The notes under the pieces: model-generated
Seen by the model: only the letters and a program-made list of their open reading frames with translations
Told to the model about the DNA's origin: nothing
Database searches by the model: none
DNA from: JBCDAP01 sp038747915
GTDB taxonomy: Bacteria > Planctomycetota > Phycisphaerae > Phycisphaerales > UBA1924
Assembly (NCBI GenBank): GCA_038747915.1
Contig: JBCDJJ010000015.1
Span: 1 to 54,214 of the forward strand
Direction: 5' to 3'
Length of the DNA: 54,214 nt
Shown here: positions 35,283 to 43,958 of the stretch, one piece after another
Layout of the letters: the number at the start of each line of letters is the position of its first letter
Position numbering within the stretch: the first letter of the stretch is position 1
Program-made: the position numbers and the translations under genes

Positions 35283-35909
35283 TCAGTTGCCGCCGCCGGC
35301 GCGGAACTGGTTGTTCATGTACACCGCCACAGCATTGGTGATGTCCGTTGCGTCACTCGCGTACAGCACGCGGTGCGAACCAATGAGCACCTGCACCTGC
35401 TGCGTCGGCAGTTCGGGCCGGATCATCCGCGACGCATCGCTCGTGATCACGAGGTCATAGCCCTCGCGCTCGGCGTACACCTGCGCCGCCTCGCGGATGC
35501 GGTTGAAGAACTCCAGTTCGAACGACTTCTTCCGGCTCTCCACGATCGCTTGGCTGATCTCCTGCTCGGCACGAAGCTCGGCCTGGGCGAGCAGGAAACG
35601 CTCGGCGACGCCGGCCGCCTCGCTCGTCCCCTGCACCACATTGAGCTGATCCTGAAGCTGCTGAACCCGCTCGGCGAGCGACTCGACACGCGCCTTGCGG
35701 CCATCGATCTCGCCCTGAAGCTCACGCTCGCGGACACTCTTCTCATCCAGTTGATCCAGCACATTTGCCAGCTCGATGGTCGCCACGTGCGAGGGTCGAG
35801 CCGCCATCGCCGCCGTCGCCGAACGCTCGGAGAGACGCCATCCCACCCCAGCGACCAGCAACAGGGCCACCACCACCGACCAGCGCCAGATCTCGTTCGC
35901 GTGTGTCAT
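35283..35909 (-). CDS. OmpH/Skp-like periplasmic chaperone
   Basis: 208 residues. An N-terminal hydrophobic segment (about 8-25) acts as a signal or anchor. Then come VATIELANVLDQLDEK, a long coiled coil (about 60-130, rich in Glu, Gln and Arg) and a C-terminal strand region (YDLVITSDAS, VLIGSHRVLYAS) that rebuilds the Skp core. Skp holds unfolded outer-membrane proteins between Sec and BamA. The ATG at 35909, with AAGGA about 10 bases upstream, is preferred to an earlier TTG. It lies between bamA (121 bases) and lpxD. Confidence 0.82.
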   Translation of the reverse strand: MTHANEIWRWSVVVALLLVAGVGWRLSERSATAAMAARPSHVATIELANVLDQLDEKSVRERELQGEIDGRKARVESLAERVQQLQDQLNVVQGTSEAAGVAERFLLAQAELRAEQEISQAIVESRKKSFELEFFNRIREAAQVYAEREGYDLVITSDASRMIRPELPTQQVQVLIGSHRVLYASDATDITNAVAVYMNNQFRAGGGN

Positions 35910-36030
35910 TCTGATTGATCCTTCTCGTGTCTCGATGCAGTGTATCAAAAGTTAGCGACTACCAAACCCGTGATCCCATCCCCAAGGAGTCACGATTGAT
36001 GATGCACAGCCCGATCGAATTCCAAACAAA

Positions 36031-38460
36031 CTAGAACGGGAGATCCAGCGAAAAGCTAAACAGCTGCTCCTCGTCCGTTTCTTCCGACGAAAGCGGGACC
36101 GCGAAGTCGAACGCCAGCGGCGCCTGCCCGAACTGGGGCAGATACAGCCGTAATCCACCACCCGCCGACACACGGTATTCGTCGAGCTCGAAGTCGGATG
36201 CGATCGTCCCCGAGTCGATGAACGCGACGACCGCGACAATGTCCCGGAACACAGGACGCTGCACCTGTGCCCCAGCGAAGAACAAAAATGAGCCACCAAC
36301 CTGGTCCTCCGAGGGCGCACCGCTTACCCGGACTCCCGTCGGCCCGATGCCGCGGAAGTCGAACCCGCGGAAGCTCCGACCGCCCAGGTAAAACCGCTCA
36401 AAAATCGGCAACTCGTCGTCATCGGGCACCCACCCGATCCGGCCGTTGAGCCGCAGCGTGGTCCGACGCCCAAGCTCGTCCTCCGTGAGCGGCACGAACA
36501 GCGTGTGCTCGGCTTCCAGGCGCGTGTAGTCGAAATCTCCCCCGATCGCGCCGCCCTGCGTCACACGAAATTCGCTCCGTGTCCCTCGCGTCGGTCGGAA
36601 GCGGTTGTCGACCGTGGTCCGCGCGAGTGCCACGCCCACCTCGGTCAGCACGTTCTCGCCTTCGACATCGGCGAAGTCCTGCAACGGGTCCGAGCCGCCG
36701 TCCTGAATGTCGATGTTCTGCGCTTCGAGCAGCACACTTCCCCGCCACCGGGTGCCGAAGTTCCGCCCAAGGCCGATGGTCCCGCCCAGTCGCTCCTCGT
36801 CGAAGTCATCGAAATCACGCTGACGGAAGAACACCGAGCCGCTCCCGCTCCACGCCGTCTCGAACAAGGCGGGCTCTGTGAGCGAGATCGAGTAGTTGCT
36901 CAGCTCGGTACCCGGTGCGATCTGCAGGTTGAACTGCTGGCCACCACCACGGAACGCCCGCCCTCGGAACAGCTCGCTGAACGAGTCGGGTGTGTCCCCG
37001 ATATCGAAGTTCGACTGGCTGAGCGAGATGTTGCCCACGAGGCCGGCGTCGGAGTTCACACTCGCGCCGAACTGCAGCAGGCCGGTGTTCGTCTCCTGCA
37101 CCTCGATCAACACATCGCGGTAGCCGGGCCGTGATGGATCTTCGTCCTGGATGGTGACCCGTGTCCCACGTGGATCGAAGAGCCGCCGCTGACGAAGCCG
37201 CCGCTGCGTCTCATCGATCTGTGAGGCGTCGAGCCACCGGTCCGGCTCGAGGTCGATCGCCCGCTGCACGACCCGCCGTTGCGTCAGTTCGTTGCCCTGC
37301 ACGATGATCAGACCGGTCCGGTGCCGATCCGTCGATGTGCGGGGATCCGACTCGGTGATCGAGATCAGCAGATCGACCACCGGCTGATCGGCATCGCGCA
37401 GCACCTCGATCGCTGCGACCGCGTCCACATAGCCCATCTGGTGGTAGGCGTCCCGGACCGCATCCCGTGTCTGGTCGACACCCGGCCCCGTTGCCACGGC
37501 CCCAGGTTTCAGCACCGCCAGCGCGCGCACCTGGTCGGGCGTCATGATCGCGAGCCCGCCACCCGCCTCGTCGAGCGGCGCCCCCGCGCGGTACACCAAT
37601 AGCTCACGCACGATGAACTGCGGCCCCTCCGCGACGACGAACGTCACGATCACCTCGCGGTTATCCGCGCTGAGTGTCAGCCGGCGATCGACACGAGCAT
37701 CGAGGTACCCGGCGTCCTGATAGAACTCACGGAGCGCGGCGATATCACGCGCGACCAGCTCGTCGTCCAACGCACCGGTCTGAAAAACCCCCGTTCGCCG
37801 CAGATTCACATTCGTTTGCAGCCTGCGGGCGCTGAATGCCTCGTTGCCCTCGAAACGGATGCCGGTCACACGCACACGCTCCCCCTCGCGCACGCGGAAG
37901 ATCACGATGCCCGATTCGGCAAGCTCGCCCTCGTCGACCTCCACCCGAGCCTGGTAGTACCCGCTCGCCCGGTACAGGTCTTCGATCGCACGCTGCGACT
38001 GACGAATGCGGAACTCATCGATCGGCACGCCGGTCAGCAGCACCACGTTCTCACGCACCACTTCCGAGATCTGGTCGTCGTCGATCTGCCGGTTGCCCAC
38101 GACCACCACATCGCGAACGATTGCGGCCTCCTCGACCACATAGATCAGGACCACCGAGCCACCCTCGAGCGGCTCGAGCTCGGCCCTGAGCGACGAGAAC
38201 TCGCCGAGCCGCTCCAGCCGACGAAGATCACCCCGGACCGTCTCCCACTCGAGCGGTCGCCCCGGTGCAGCCCGAAGCTGGTTCCGCGCGAGCGTCTCAT
38301 CAACTCGCCCGAGTCCTTCGAACCGGATCGACGTGATCGGGCTGCCCTCGAAGGGCTCGCCGACGAGCTCGCCCACCTGTGCTCGTACCGCACCCGCCGC
38401 CCCCGCTGAGACAAGCAGGGCGCTCGCCAGCAAGAGGGCGGGGCCGGTCGAGGAAGCCAT
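36031..38460 (-). CDS. bamA: Outer-membrane assembly factor BamA
   Basis: 809 residues. A signal peptide (about 1-28) is followed by POTRA domains (about 35-440). The first reads ITSIRFEGLGRVDETLARNQ; another contains VRVTGIRFEGNEAFSARRLQ. The C-terminal 16-strand barrel region (about 460-809) has GGRSFRGFDFRGIGP, equivalent to the lid-lock VRGY motif, and ends in Phe, the outer-membrane insertion signal. It folds beta-barrel proteins into the outer membrane. It is the first gene of the minus-strand envelope operon. Confidence 0.93.
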   Translation of the reverse strand: MASSTGPALLLASALLVSAGAAGAVRAQVGELVGEPFEGSPITSIRFEGLGRVDETLARNQLRAAPGRPLEWETVRGDLRRLERLGEFSSLRAELEPLEGGSVVLIYVVEEAAIVRDVVVVGNRQIDDDQISEVVRENVVLLTGVPIDEFRIRQSQRAIEDLYRASGYYQARVEVDEGELAESGIVIFRVREGERVRVTGIRFEGNEAFSARRLQTNVNLRRTGVFQTGALDDELVARDIAALREFYQDAGYLDARVDRRLTLSADNREVIVTFVVAEGPQFIVRELLVYRAGAPLDEAGGGLAIMTPDQVRALAVLKPGAVATGPGVDQTRDAVRDAYHQMGYVDAVAAIEVLRDADQPVVDLLISITESDPRTSTDRHRTGLIIVQGNELTQRRVVQRAIDLEPDRWLDASQIDETQRRLRQRRLFDPRGTRVTIQDEDPSRPGYRDVLIEVQETNTGLLQFGASVNSDAGLVGNISLSQSNFDIGDTPDSFSELFRGRAFRGGGQQFNLQIAPGTELSNYSISLTEPALFETAWSGSGSVFFRQRDFDDFDEERLGGTIGLGRNFGTRWRGSVLLEAQNIDIQDGGSDPLQDFADVEGENVLTEVGVALARTTVDNRFRPTRGTRSEFRVTQGGAIGGDFDYTRLEAEHTLFVPLTEDELGRRTTLRLNGRIGWVPDDDELPIFERFYLGGRSFRGFDFRGIGPTGVRVSGAPSEDQVGGSFLFFAGAQVQRPVFRDIVAVVAFIDSGTIASDFELDEYRVSAGGGLRLYLPQFGQAPLAFDFAVPLSSEETDEEQLFSFSLDLPF

Positions 38461-38825
38461 CTGCGCGAGGTTATCGCCCGCTTACTTTCCACACAACCGC
38501 CGATACCACCTTCGGTGCGAATGCAAAAAAAGCGAATGGGCGTGACCGCTTGACCACGCTGGGCTTGCAGCATTCGACGACAGGCGGATTGGTCTGCCGT
38601 GCCTCCATGCCATTGCTCACACCCAATCAAGCCTCTATGTTCCGCGCTCCGACCCTGATGTCGGGGACACGCGAAGCACTGCCCTCGCGTCGTCCACATC
38701 CACGCTTTCTCGCGCTGGGGCGTGCGACTCACGGCTGAGTCGGCCCCGACGCTCTCGTCCCGACGCACGATGCGAAAGGCCGAGCGGCGGTCGTTGTGCG
38801 CCGTCGCGGTCGCAGGATCCGACCT
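38461..38825. other. 365-base intergenic region upstream of bamA
   Basis: It must carry the bamA operon promoter. An A-run at 38523-38531 gives AT-rich DNA, but no convincing -35/-10 pair could be fixed. I see no RNA gene, repeat or supported reading frame. Confidence 0.4.
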
Positions 38826-39035
38826 ATGTTCCACCGATTCAGCAGCTACCGCACCGCGATTCAGATGGCCATCGCCGCGGGATCTGTCGGGCTCGCCCTC
38901 ACGCTTCAGTTCTGGGGCCAATCCCCCATTGACCTCCGCGACGCCAGCACGGCGCAGCTCGCGCTCCTGGCCGCCCTCCTCTTCTTGCCGACGATCACCA
39001 TCGCCCTTAGGCAAGTAGAGAGCCGCCGCCCCTGA
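38826..39035 (+). CDS. Small two-helix membrane protein
   Basis: 69 residues, with two predicted transmembrane helices (AIQMAIAAGSVGLALTLQFW and QLALLAALLFLPTITIAL) joined by a short polar loop. Both ends are basic (MFHRFSSYR and RQVESRRP), so both termini are probably cytoplasmic. AGGA lies about 8 bases before the ATG. I recognise no family. Confidence 0.5.
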   Translation: MFHRFSSYRTAIQMAIAAGSVGLALTLQFWGQSPIDLRDASTAQLALLAALLFLPTITIALRQVESRRP

Positions 39036-39117
39036 ACAGGCGGGTCATCAACAACCTTTGAACCTGTGTTGAACTCGCCGGGAGCCGCTCACCGCGATGG
39101 ACCGATCGCGTCGCGCG

Positions 39118-39378
39118 TCACTTGGCGTAGTAATCGATGTTGATCTGCACGTACTTCGACCACTCCTCCGGAAGATCCTCTTCCGGACTGATCGCCTGTA
39201 CAGGGCACTCGTCGACGCACAGCCCGCAATCGATGCATGTATCCGGATCGATGTAGAGCTGGTCGTTGCTCTCGAAGTCCGCTTCGTCCTTCGTCGGATG
39301 GATGCAGTCCACCGGGCAGACGTCAACGCATGCGGTGTCCTTGGTCTTGATGCACGGCTCAGCGATGACGTGGGGCAT
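39118..39378 (-). CDS. fdxA: 7Fe (3Fe-4S/4Fe-4S) ferredoxin
   Basis: 86 residues, an electron carrier. C9, C17, C21 and C25 lie in EPCIKTKDTACVDVCPVDCI, and C48, C51, C54 and C58 in CIDCGLCVDECPVQAI. The C9-x7-C17-x3-C21-P pattern with C58 is that of seven-iron ferredoxins: C9/C17/C58 hold [3Fe-4S] and C21/C48/C51/C54 hold [4Fe-4S]. The acidic C-terminus is typical. AAGGAG about 9 bases before the ATG fixes the start. Partner enzymes cannot be told from context. Confidence 0.88.
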   Translation of the reverse strand: MPHVIAEPCIKTKDTACVDVCPVDCIHPTKDEADFESNDQLYIDPDTCIDCGLCVDECPVQAISPEEDLPEEWSKYVQINIDYYAK

Positions 39379-39540
39379 GAAATCGAGCTCCTTCCGCCGG
39401 ACGGTGCCGACTATAGACCCGCTGTGCGAGCCGGCAAGAGCGGATCCACTCCAGACCCCCTGATCGGGTAAACCGAGACCCGGTCTCAAGTTCGGAACTC
39501 TGATCTGTCCATTTTCTACCCCCATGAGCACGGTCTGCCA

Positions 39541-39579
39541 TGAAAAGAAGCCGACCGCCTGCTCGCAGGAGGTCGGCTC
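39541..39579 (-). terminator. Intrinsic terminator of the H1-like gene
   Basis: On the minus strand AGCCGACC (39578-39571) pairs with GGTCGGCT (39556-39549). The region between is partly self-complementary (CCTGC/GCAGG), and TCTTTTC follows the stem. It sits about 70 bases after the stop of the Lys-rich protein gene. Confidence 0.7.
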
Positions 39580-39650
39580 GCCATGGCTTGGGCGGCCGCA
39601 GTAACTCAACAAAGAGGCAGAGGCGGCGTCCGGGAACCCCGGAACTCGAA

Positions 39651-39902
39651 TCAGCGTCGCTTGCTGGAGCGCTTCTTGGTGGAGCGCTTCTTGGTCGTCC
39701 GCTTCTTCGTGGACCGCTTCTTCTTGGCGGCCTTCTTCTTCGTCTTCTTCTTGGCGGCCCGTTTCTTGGTCGCCTTCTTCTTCGTCTTCTTCTTGGCGGC
39801 CCGCTTCTTGGTCGCCTTCTTCTTCGCGGTCTTCTTCGAAGCCCGCTTCTTGGTGGAGCGCTTCTTGGTCGAGCGCTTCTTCGCGGCACGTTTCTTGGCC
39901 AT
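39651..39902 (-). CDS. Histone H1-like Lys/Ala/Thr-rich nucleoid protein
   Basis: 83 residues, more than half Lys or Arg, built of short units such as KKRSTKK, KKRAAKK and KKKATKK. It resembles H1 C-terminal tails and the bacterial Hc1/Hc2-type and HU-tail proteins that compact DNA; it should be unstructured and bind DNA non-specifically. The ATG at 39902 has GGAGG about 6-7 bases upstream. The middle contains a perfect-frame 14-residue duplication. It is a separate gene from the tailed HU protein at 18.5 kb. Confidence 0.75.
   Translation of the reverse strand: MAKKRAAKKRSTKKRSTKKRASKKTAKKKATKKRAAKKKTKKKATKKRAAKKKTKKKAAKKKRSTKKRTTKKRSTKKRSSKRR
39732..39815. repeat. 42-base tandem duplication inside the H1-like gene
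   Basis: Two adjacent 42-base units (39732-39773 and 39774-39815) differ at about one base. Each encodes 14 residues of the Lys/Ala pattern, so the copy number can change without shifting the frame. It indicates recent expansion by slippage or unequal crossing over. Confidence 0.75.
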
Positions 39903-39976
39903 GACAACCTCCAATAGGTTCGGAGCCGGAGGGTCGAGCTGGATGCAACGCAACTCACGCTGCACCACTCGATTCA

Positions 39977-40004
39977 ACCGTACCTATCGGAGTGTGGGCG
40001 TCAA
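39977..40004 (-). promoter_or_regulatory. Candidate promoter of the H1-like gene
   Basis: On the minus strand TTGACG (40004-39999) and TACGGT (39982-39977) are 16 bases apart, a reasonable sigma-70-type pair. This gives a leader of about 70 bases to the ATG at 39902. It lies in the divergent region shared with the M16 gene. Confidence 0.4.
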
Positions 40005-40116
40005 CTACTTGACTCAGCTTCTTTAACCACTTGCCTCATCGTGCGCAACTTCTGCCCTGCGAGCGCCCTCGCGTACACTCCACATCACGATCAACAACGC
40101 GCGGAGCGACGTCACG

Positions 40117-41367
40117 ATGGGCGATATTCACCACCACATACTCGACAACGGCCTGATTCTCGTCACAGAACGCGTGCCGGGCGTGCGTTCCATCGGGATG
40201 ACATGGCTCGTTCCCGCTGGCGTCGGATACGACCCCGTGGACCGCATCGGTGTCTCCGCGGTCAACGCCGAGCTCATCGTGCGCGGGTGCGCCGACCGCG
40301 ATGCACGTCAGCACGCCGATGCGCTCGATGCGCTCGGCATCAACACATCGGTCACCGTCGGAACGGAGTCAATCCGCCTCGGCGCAACCGTTTTGGGCAC
40401 AAATCTCCACAAGGCACTGCCACTCCTTGTGGATATGGTGCGCCGGCCACGGTTCGACGACTCGCAGTTCGAGCCGTCGCGCGACCTCGCGTTGCAGGGC
40501 CTCGAATCACTCAAGGACGAGCCGCGGGAACGCGTGCATCACAACCTCCGCAGGGCCCACCACCCCGCGCCCTTCGACCGCATCACCGACGGCGAAGAAG
40601 CCGGACTCCGCGCCCTCACGCTCGATGACTGCCGCGCGCACTGGGGCACCCACGCCGTTCCGGGCGGGTCCGTCCTCGCCCTCGCGGGCGATCTCGAGCA
40701 CGCCGCAGCGGCCGATCGCCTCACCGAACTCCTCCACGACTGGTCCGGCAGCGTCGATCGAATCGCCTACCCCACCGAGCGCCCGCTGCGCGGCATCACG
40801 CACGAGGCCGACGACACCGATCAGGTCCACATCGCCCTCGCCGGTGAGGGACCGCCCGAGGCACACGACCAGGCCGACCTCGCCCGCGTCCTCACGAACG
40901 TGCTCTCAGGCGGCATGGGCGCGCGCCTCTTCACCGAGGTCCGCGAGAAGCGGGGCCTCGTGTACTCGGTCTCCATCCGGTACGCCCCCGACCGCGAGTT
41001 CGGCGCCTTCTCCGGCTACGCCGGGACCACGCCCGAGCGCGCAGCACAGACGCTCGACGTCTTCACCGCCGAACTCGCCCGCATCGCCACGCCCGACGGC
41101 CTGCCCACCGACGACGAGGTCGCCCGCGCCAAGATCGGCCTCCGCTCACGGCTCGTCCTCTCCGGCGAGTCGACCGGCGCCCGAGCCGCTGCACTCGCTC
41201 GCGACATGCGCACACGAGGCGTCCCGGTCACCCTGGCCGAGCGCGCCGCCAAGATCGAGGCTGTGACCCCCGATGCGGTCCGCGCCTACGCCCAGACCGA
41301 GCCCATCAGGCCCCAGACCATCGCCACCATCGGCAAGGTCGAGATCGGAACCGCCGCGGCGAGCTGA
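40117..41367 (+). CDS. M16-family (insulinase-like) protein lacking the HxxEH zinc motif
   Basis: 416 residues with the two-lobed M16B layout. The N-terminal lobe starts NGLILVTERVPGVRSIGMTW. The C-terminal lobe has the conserved SGGMGARLFTEVREKRGLVY block. Where active members have HxxEH this protein has A48-V-N-A51-E52 (GVSAVNAELIVRG), so the zinc ligands and catalytic Glu are absent. Inactive M16 subunits normally pair with an active partner, as in mitochondrial processing peptidase. No such partner is adjacent. Likely a non-catalytic subunit or binding protein. Confidence 0.85.
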   Translation: MGDIHHHILDNGLILVTERVPGVRSIGMTWLVPAGVGYDPVDRIGVSAVNAELIVRGCADRDARQHADALDALGINTSVTVGTESIRLGATVLGTNLHKALPLLVDMVRRPRFDDSQFEPSRDLALQGLESLKDEPRERVHHNLRRAHHPAPFDRITDGEEAGLRALTLDDCRAHWGTHAVPGGSVLALAGDLEHAAAADRLTELLHDWSGSVDRIAYPTERPLRGITHEADDTDQVHIALAGEGPPEAHDQADLARVLTNVLSGGMGARLFTEVREKRGLVYSVSIRYAPDREFGAFSGYAGTTPERAAQTLDVFTAELARIATPDGLPTDDEVARAKIGLRSRLVLSGESTGARAAALARDMRTRGVPVTLAERAAKIEAVTPDAVRAYAQTEPIRPQTIATIGKVEIGTAAAS

Positions 41368-41383
41368 GCGAACAGCGCTCACC

Positions 41384-42175
41384 ATGACAGCCGATCAGCA
41401 TCGGAAGCCGAGGGCAAGACGCACTGTCGCCTGGATCGTCGGTTCCCTGATCTTCCTCGGTCTGCCTGTGCTCGTTGTGCGTGGACTGTCGGTCGTGGTT
41501 GAGTTCGGACTCTCGGACCGCGTGATGTTCGGTCTCGCAGTCGGGTGGCTGACCGCGGTATTCGCGTACATGGCAGTGCTCGGTCGGAGGCCTTCCTGGC
41601 GACGAGATCGGGCGTTCTTCGTGGCGCCCGCTGCCCTCGGCCTGCTCGTTGGCATTCTGGCGCCGGCGTGGGAGCGCGCAGCGTGCGGTGCGTGGTCGTT
41701 GCAAGAGGGCGTCATCATGCGAGCGATGGTGGAGAGGATGTCGGTGACACTCCGTGATGACCCCGGTGCCACCCCGTTGCCGATCGACGAGTCCCGAGAC
41801 CTGTTCAAGGACTACTTCTCCGACCGGTGCTGCGGTTTCGCGCTCGAAGACTACGCGTACGGTGGCCAGCCATTGGCGGAGGCGCTCGATCCGTCTCGGA
41901 CCGAGGGAGAACTCCGAGAGCTGCAGACGATCCAGAGGGCATTACACGGCGGTCTCGATCCCATCGGGCCCTTTATCGTCCACTTCGATCGCGATGCCAT
42001 GCTCGGGTTCTCCGCAACCACCCCGATCGTCATCCTGCAGTCGCCGATTGATCGAGATGGCGATCGATTCGCCGTCCATGTTGCGTTCGCCGACCATCAC
42101 GTCGAGTCGACCGACTCGCCGGAGGATCTGCCCGAGTCGCTGAACCGATGGCAGATGCCATCTCTCAGCGACTGA
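41384..42175 (+). CDS. Membrane protein of unknown function
   Basis: 263 residues. Three N-terminal hydrophobic helices (TVAWIVGSLIFLGLPVLVV, MFGLAVGWLTAVFAYMAVL, FFVAPAALGLLVGILAPAW) precede a soluble domain of about 160 residues. That domain has a double Cys (SDRCCGF) and ends with FAVHVAFADHHVEST. The last block resembles the 'FADGHVE' tail of planctomycete pilin-like proteins, but no prepilin cleavage site is present. It starts 17 bases after the M16 gene and ends 15 before metG, so it may share a transcript. Confidence 0.6.
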   Translation: MTADQHRKPRARRTVAWIVGSLIFLGLPVLVVRGLSVVVEFGLSDRVMFGLAVGWLTAVFAYMAVLGRRPSWRRDRAFFVAPAALGLLVGILAPAWERAACGAWSLQEGVIMRAMVERMSVTLRDDPGATPLPIDESRDLFKDYFSDRCCGFALEDYAYGGQPLAEALDPSRTEGELRELQTIQRALHGGLDPIGPFIVHFDRDAMLGFSATTPIVILQSPIDRDGDRFAVHVAFADHHVESTDSPEDLPESLNRWQMPSLSD

Positions 42176-42190
42176 TCTACCATCGCTCCC

Positions 42191-43810
42191 ATGCCCGATC
42201 AGTCGCCAACCACCTACATCACGACACCCATCTACTACGTCAACGATAAGCCCCACGTCGGCCACTGCTACACCACGCTCATCGCCGACTGCCTCGCCCG
42301 CGCCGCCCGCCTCGCCAAGGGCCGCGACCACGCCGCCGACGTCTTCTTCCTCACCGGCACCGACGAGCACGCCGAGAAAGTCGTCGCCTCCGCAGCGAAG
42401 CACGATGTCGCCCCCATCGAGTGGGCCGACCGCAACGCCGCCGAGTTCCAGGCCGCCTTCCGCTTCTTCGGGTTCTCCAACGACGACTTCATCCGCACCA
42501 CCCAGCCGCGCCACACCGACCGCGTCCGTGCGCACATCGCCGCCATGCAGGCCTCGGGCGATGTCTACCTCGGCGACTACGAGGGGTGGTACGACGCCTC
42601 CCAGGAGGAGTACCTCACCGAGACCACCGCCCGCGAGCACGACTTCACCAGCCCGGTGACCGGCCGGCCGCTCGAGAAACGCTCCGAGCACAACTACTTC
42701 TTCCGCCTCAGCGCCTACCAGGATCGCCTGCTGGCCCACATCGAGGCGAACCCCGGCTTCATTCAGCCCGACGCCCGCAAGAACGAGGTCCTCGGCCGCA
42801 TCAAGCAGGGCCTGCAAGACGTCCCGATCTCCCGGGCCGCCCGCGAGGGCGACACGCCCTGGGGTATCACCATGCCCGGCGACGAGTCGCACCGCGTGTA
42901 CGTCTGGATCGACGCTCTTTTCAACTACCTAACCGTCTGCGAAGAGCCGGGCCAGCACCGCGAGTGCTTCTGGCCCGCGAGCATGCACCTGATCGCCAAG
43001 GACATCCTGTGGTTCCACGCGGTCATCTGGCCGTGCATGCTCATGGCGCTCGACAAACCGGTGCCCACCACGGTCTACGCGCACTCGTTCTGGGTCCGTG
43101 AGGGCCGCAAGATGAGCAAGAGCGAGGGCAACTTCATCGACCTGCCCACCCTCGATGCGTACGCCAACTGGGACCAGTTCGGCCCCTTCGCCCTCGATGC
43201 GCTGCGTTGGTACCTGCTCACCCAGGGCCCGCTCGGCACGACCGATGCCGACTTCGCCCACGCCAAGCTTGTCGAGGTCTACAACGCCGACCTCGCCAAC
43301 GGCATCGGCAATGCGGCGAGCCGCGTGGCCAACATGATCAACAAGTACTTCGACGGCCAACTGCCCGACTCGCCGGACGTCGCCGGCGGCCCGCTCCCCG
43401 GCGCCGCCGAAACTGCTGTCGCAGCGCAGGATCCGGTCCGCCCGGACACCCAGGCCGGTGCCGCGATCGAACTCGTCAACGCGGTCGACGCCTACATCGC
43501 CGAGACCCGCCCCTTCTCGATCGCCAAAGAAGATCCCAAGGACCCGCGGGTCGCGGCCATCCTCTACCAGTGCGCCGAGGCCCTCCGCATCGCCGCCATC
43601 CTCTTCTCGCCCGCCATGCCCGGTGCCATGGCGGAACTCCTCGAGCGATTCGGTCAGCCCCGCCCGGACGCGACCGGTGCCTTCAGCCAACCGCTGACTG
43701 AGCTGTGCGCCTGGGGCGGTCTCGAGCCCGGCACCACGATCGTCAAGGGCGACGCCCTCTTCCCCCGCGCCGATGCCACTGTCGATCCGCCCGTCGCGGT
43801 CCCCGCCTGA
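42191..43810 (+). CDS. metG: Methionine-tRNA ligase
   Basis: 539 residues, class I aminoacyl-tRNA synthetase charging tRNA-Met. YITTPIYYVNDKPHVGH holds the HIGH-type signature (residues 22-25), FFLTGTDEHAEK is the family block that follows, and GRKMSKSEGNFID is the KMSKS loop. The C-terminal anticodon-binding helices end near 530 with no OB-fold dimerisation domain. The connective-peptide region carries no obvious zinc knuckle Cys cluster, so it looks like the short zinc-free type. A palindromic element follows. Confidence 0.95.
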   Translation: MPDQSPTTYITTPIYYVNDKPHVGHCYTTLIADCLARAARLAKGRDHAADVFFLTGTDEHAEKVVASAAKHDVAPIEWADRNAAEFQAAFRFFGFSNDDFIRTTQPRHTDRVRAHIAAMQASGDVYLGDYEGWYDASQEEYLTETTAREHDFTSPVTGRPLEKRSEHNYFFRLSAYQDRLLAHIEANPGFIQPDARKNEVLGRIKQGLQDVPISRAAREGDTPWGITMPGDESHRVYVWIDALFNYLTVCEEPGQHRECFWPASMHLIAKDILWFHAVIWPCMLMALDKPVPTTVYAHSFWVREGRKMSKSEGNFIDLPTLDAYANWDQFGPFALDALRWYLLTQGPLGTTDADFAHAKLVEVYNADLANGIGNAASRVANMINKYFDGQLPDSPDVAGGPLPGAAETAVAAQDPVRPDTQAGAAIELVNAVDAYIAETRPFSIAKEDPKDPRVAAILYQCAEALRIAAILFSPAMPGAMAELLERFGQPRPDATGAFSQPLTELCAWGGLEPGTTIVKGDALFPRADATVDPPVAVPA

Positions 43811-43816
43811 TCGCAC

Positions 43817-43910
43817 CCGGTGGTGGGCGCGTCCCGCTCCCACGAACACTCGCCGCTCAAGACCACGCAACCGGCCCATGTCCGCGGGAGCGAGACACTC
43901 CCGCTACCGG
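43817..43910. repeat. REP-doublet-like palindromic element, copy 1
   Basis: Two arms, 43823-43844 and 43883-43904, are inverted copies of each other with several mismatches, inside an outer CCGGT...ACCGG pair. The right arm is close to a hairpin itself (GGGAGCG-AGA-CACTCCC). The whole is intergenic, between metG and pabA/trpG. A second copy is at 54136-54214, with near-identical arms and a different loop. This architecture matches BIME/REP-type elements. Confidence 0.7.
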
Positions 43911-43958
43911 TTCTCATCGCCACCGACCGTCTACCATCTCGCGATCACGAGCCCACCC

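Noticed and set aside
38145..39014. A 289-residue minus-strand frame upstream of and into bamA
   Set aside because: It is out of frame with BamA, overlaps its 5' end, and is Arg/Ser-rich without motifs.
39732..39815. Short regular repeats considered as a CRISPR array
   Set aside because: The two units are directly adjacent with no spacers and encode an in-frame Lys-rich repeat.
39378..39948. Extension of the ferredoxin frame upstream into a Glu/Gln-rich protein
   Set aside because: The extension reads through a terminator and the H1-like gene in another frame; the ferredoxin start is fixed by its ribosome site and family length.
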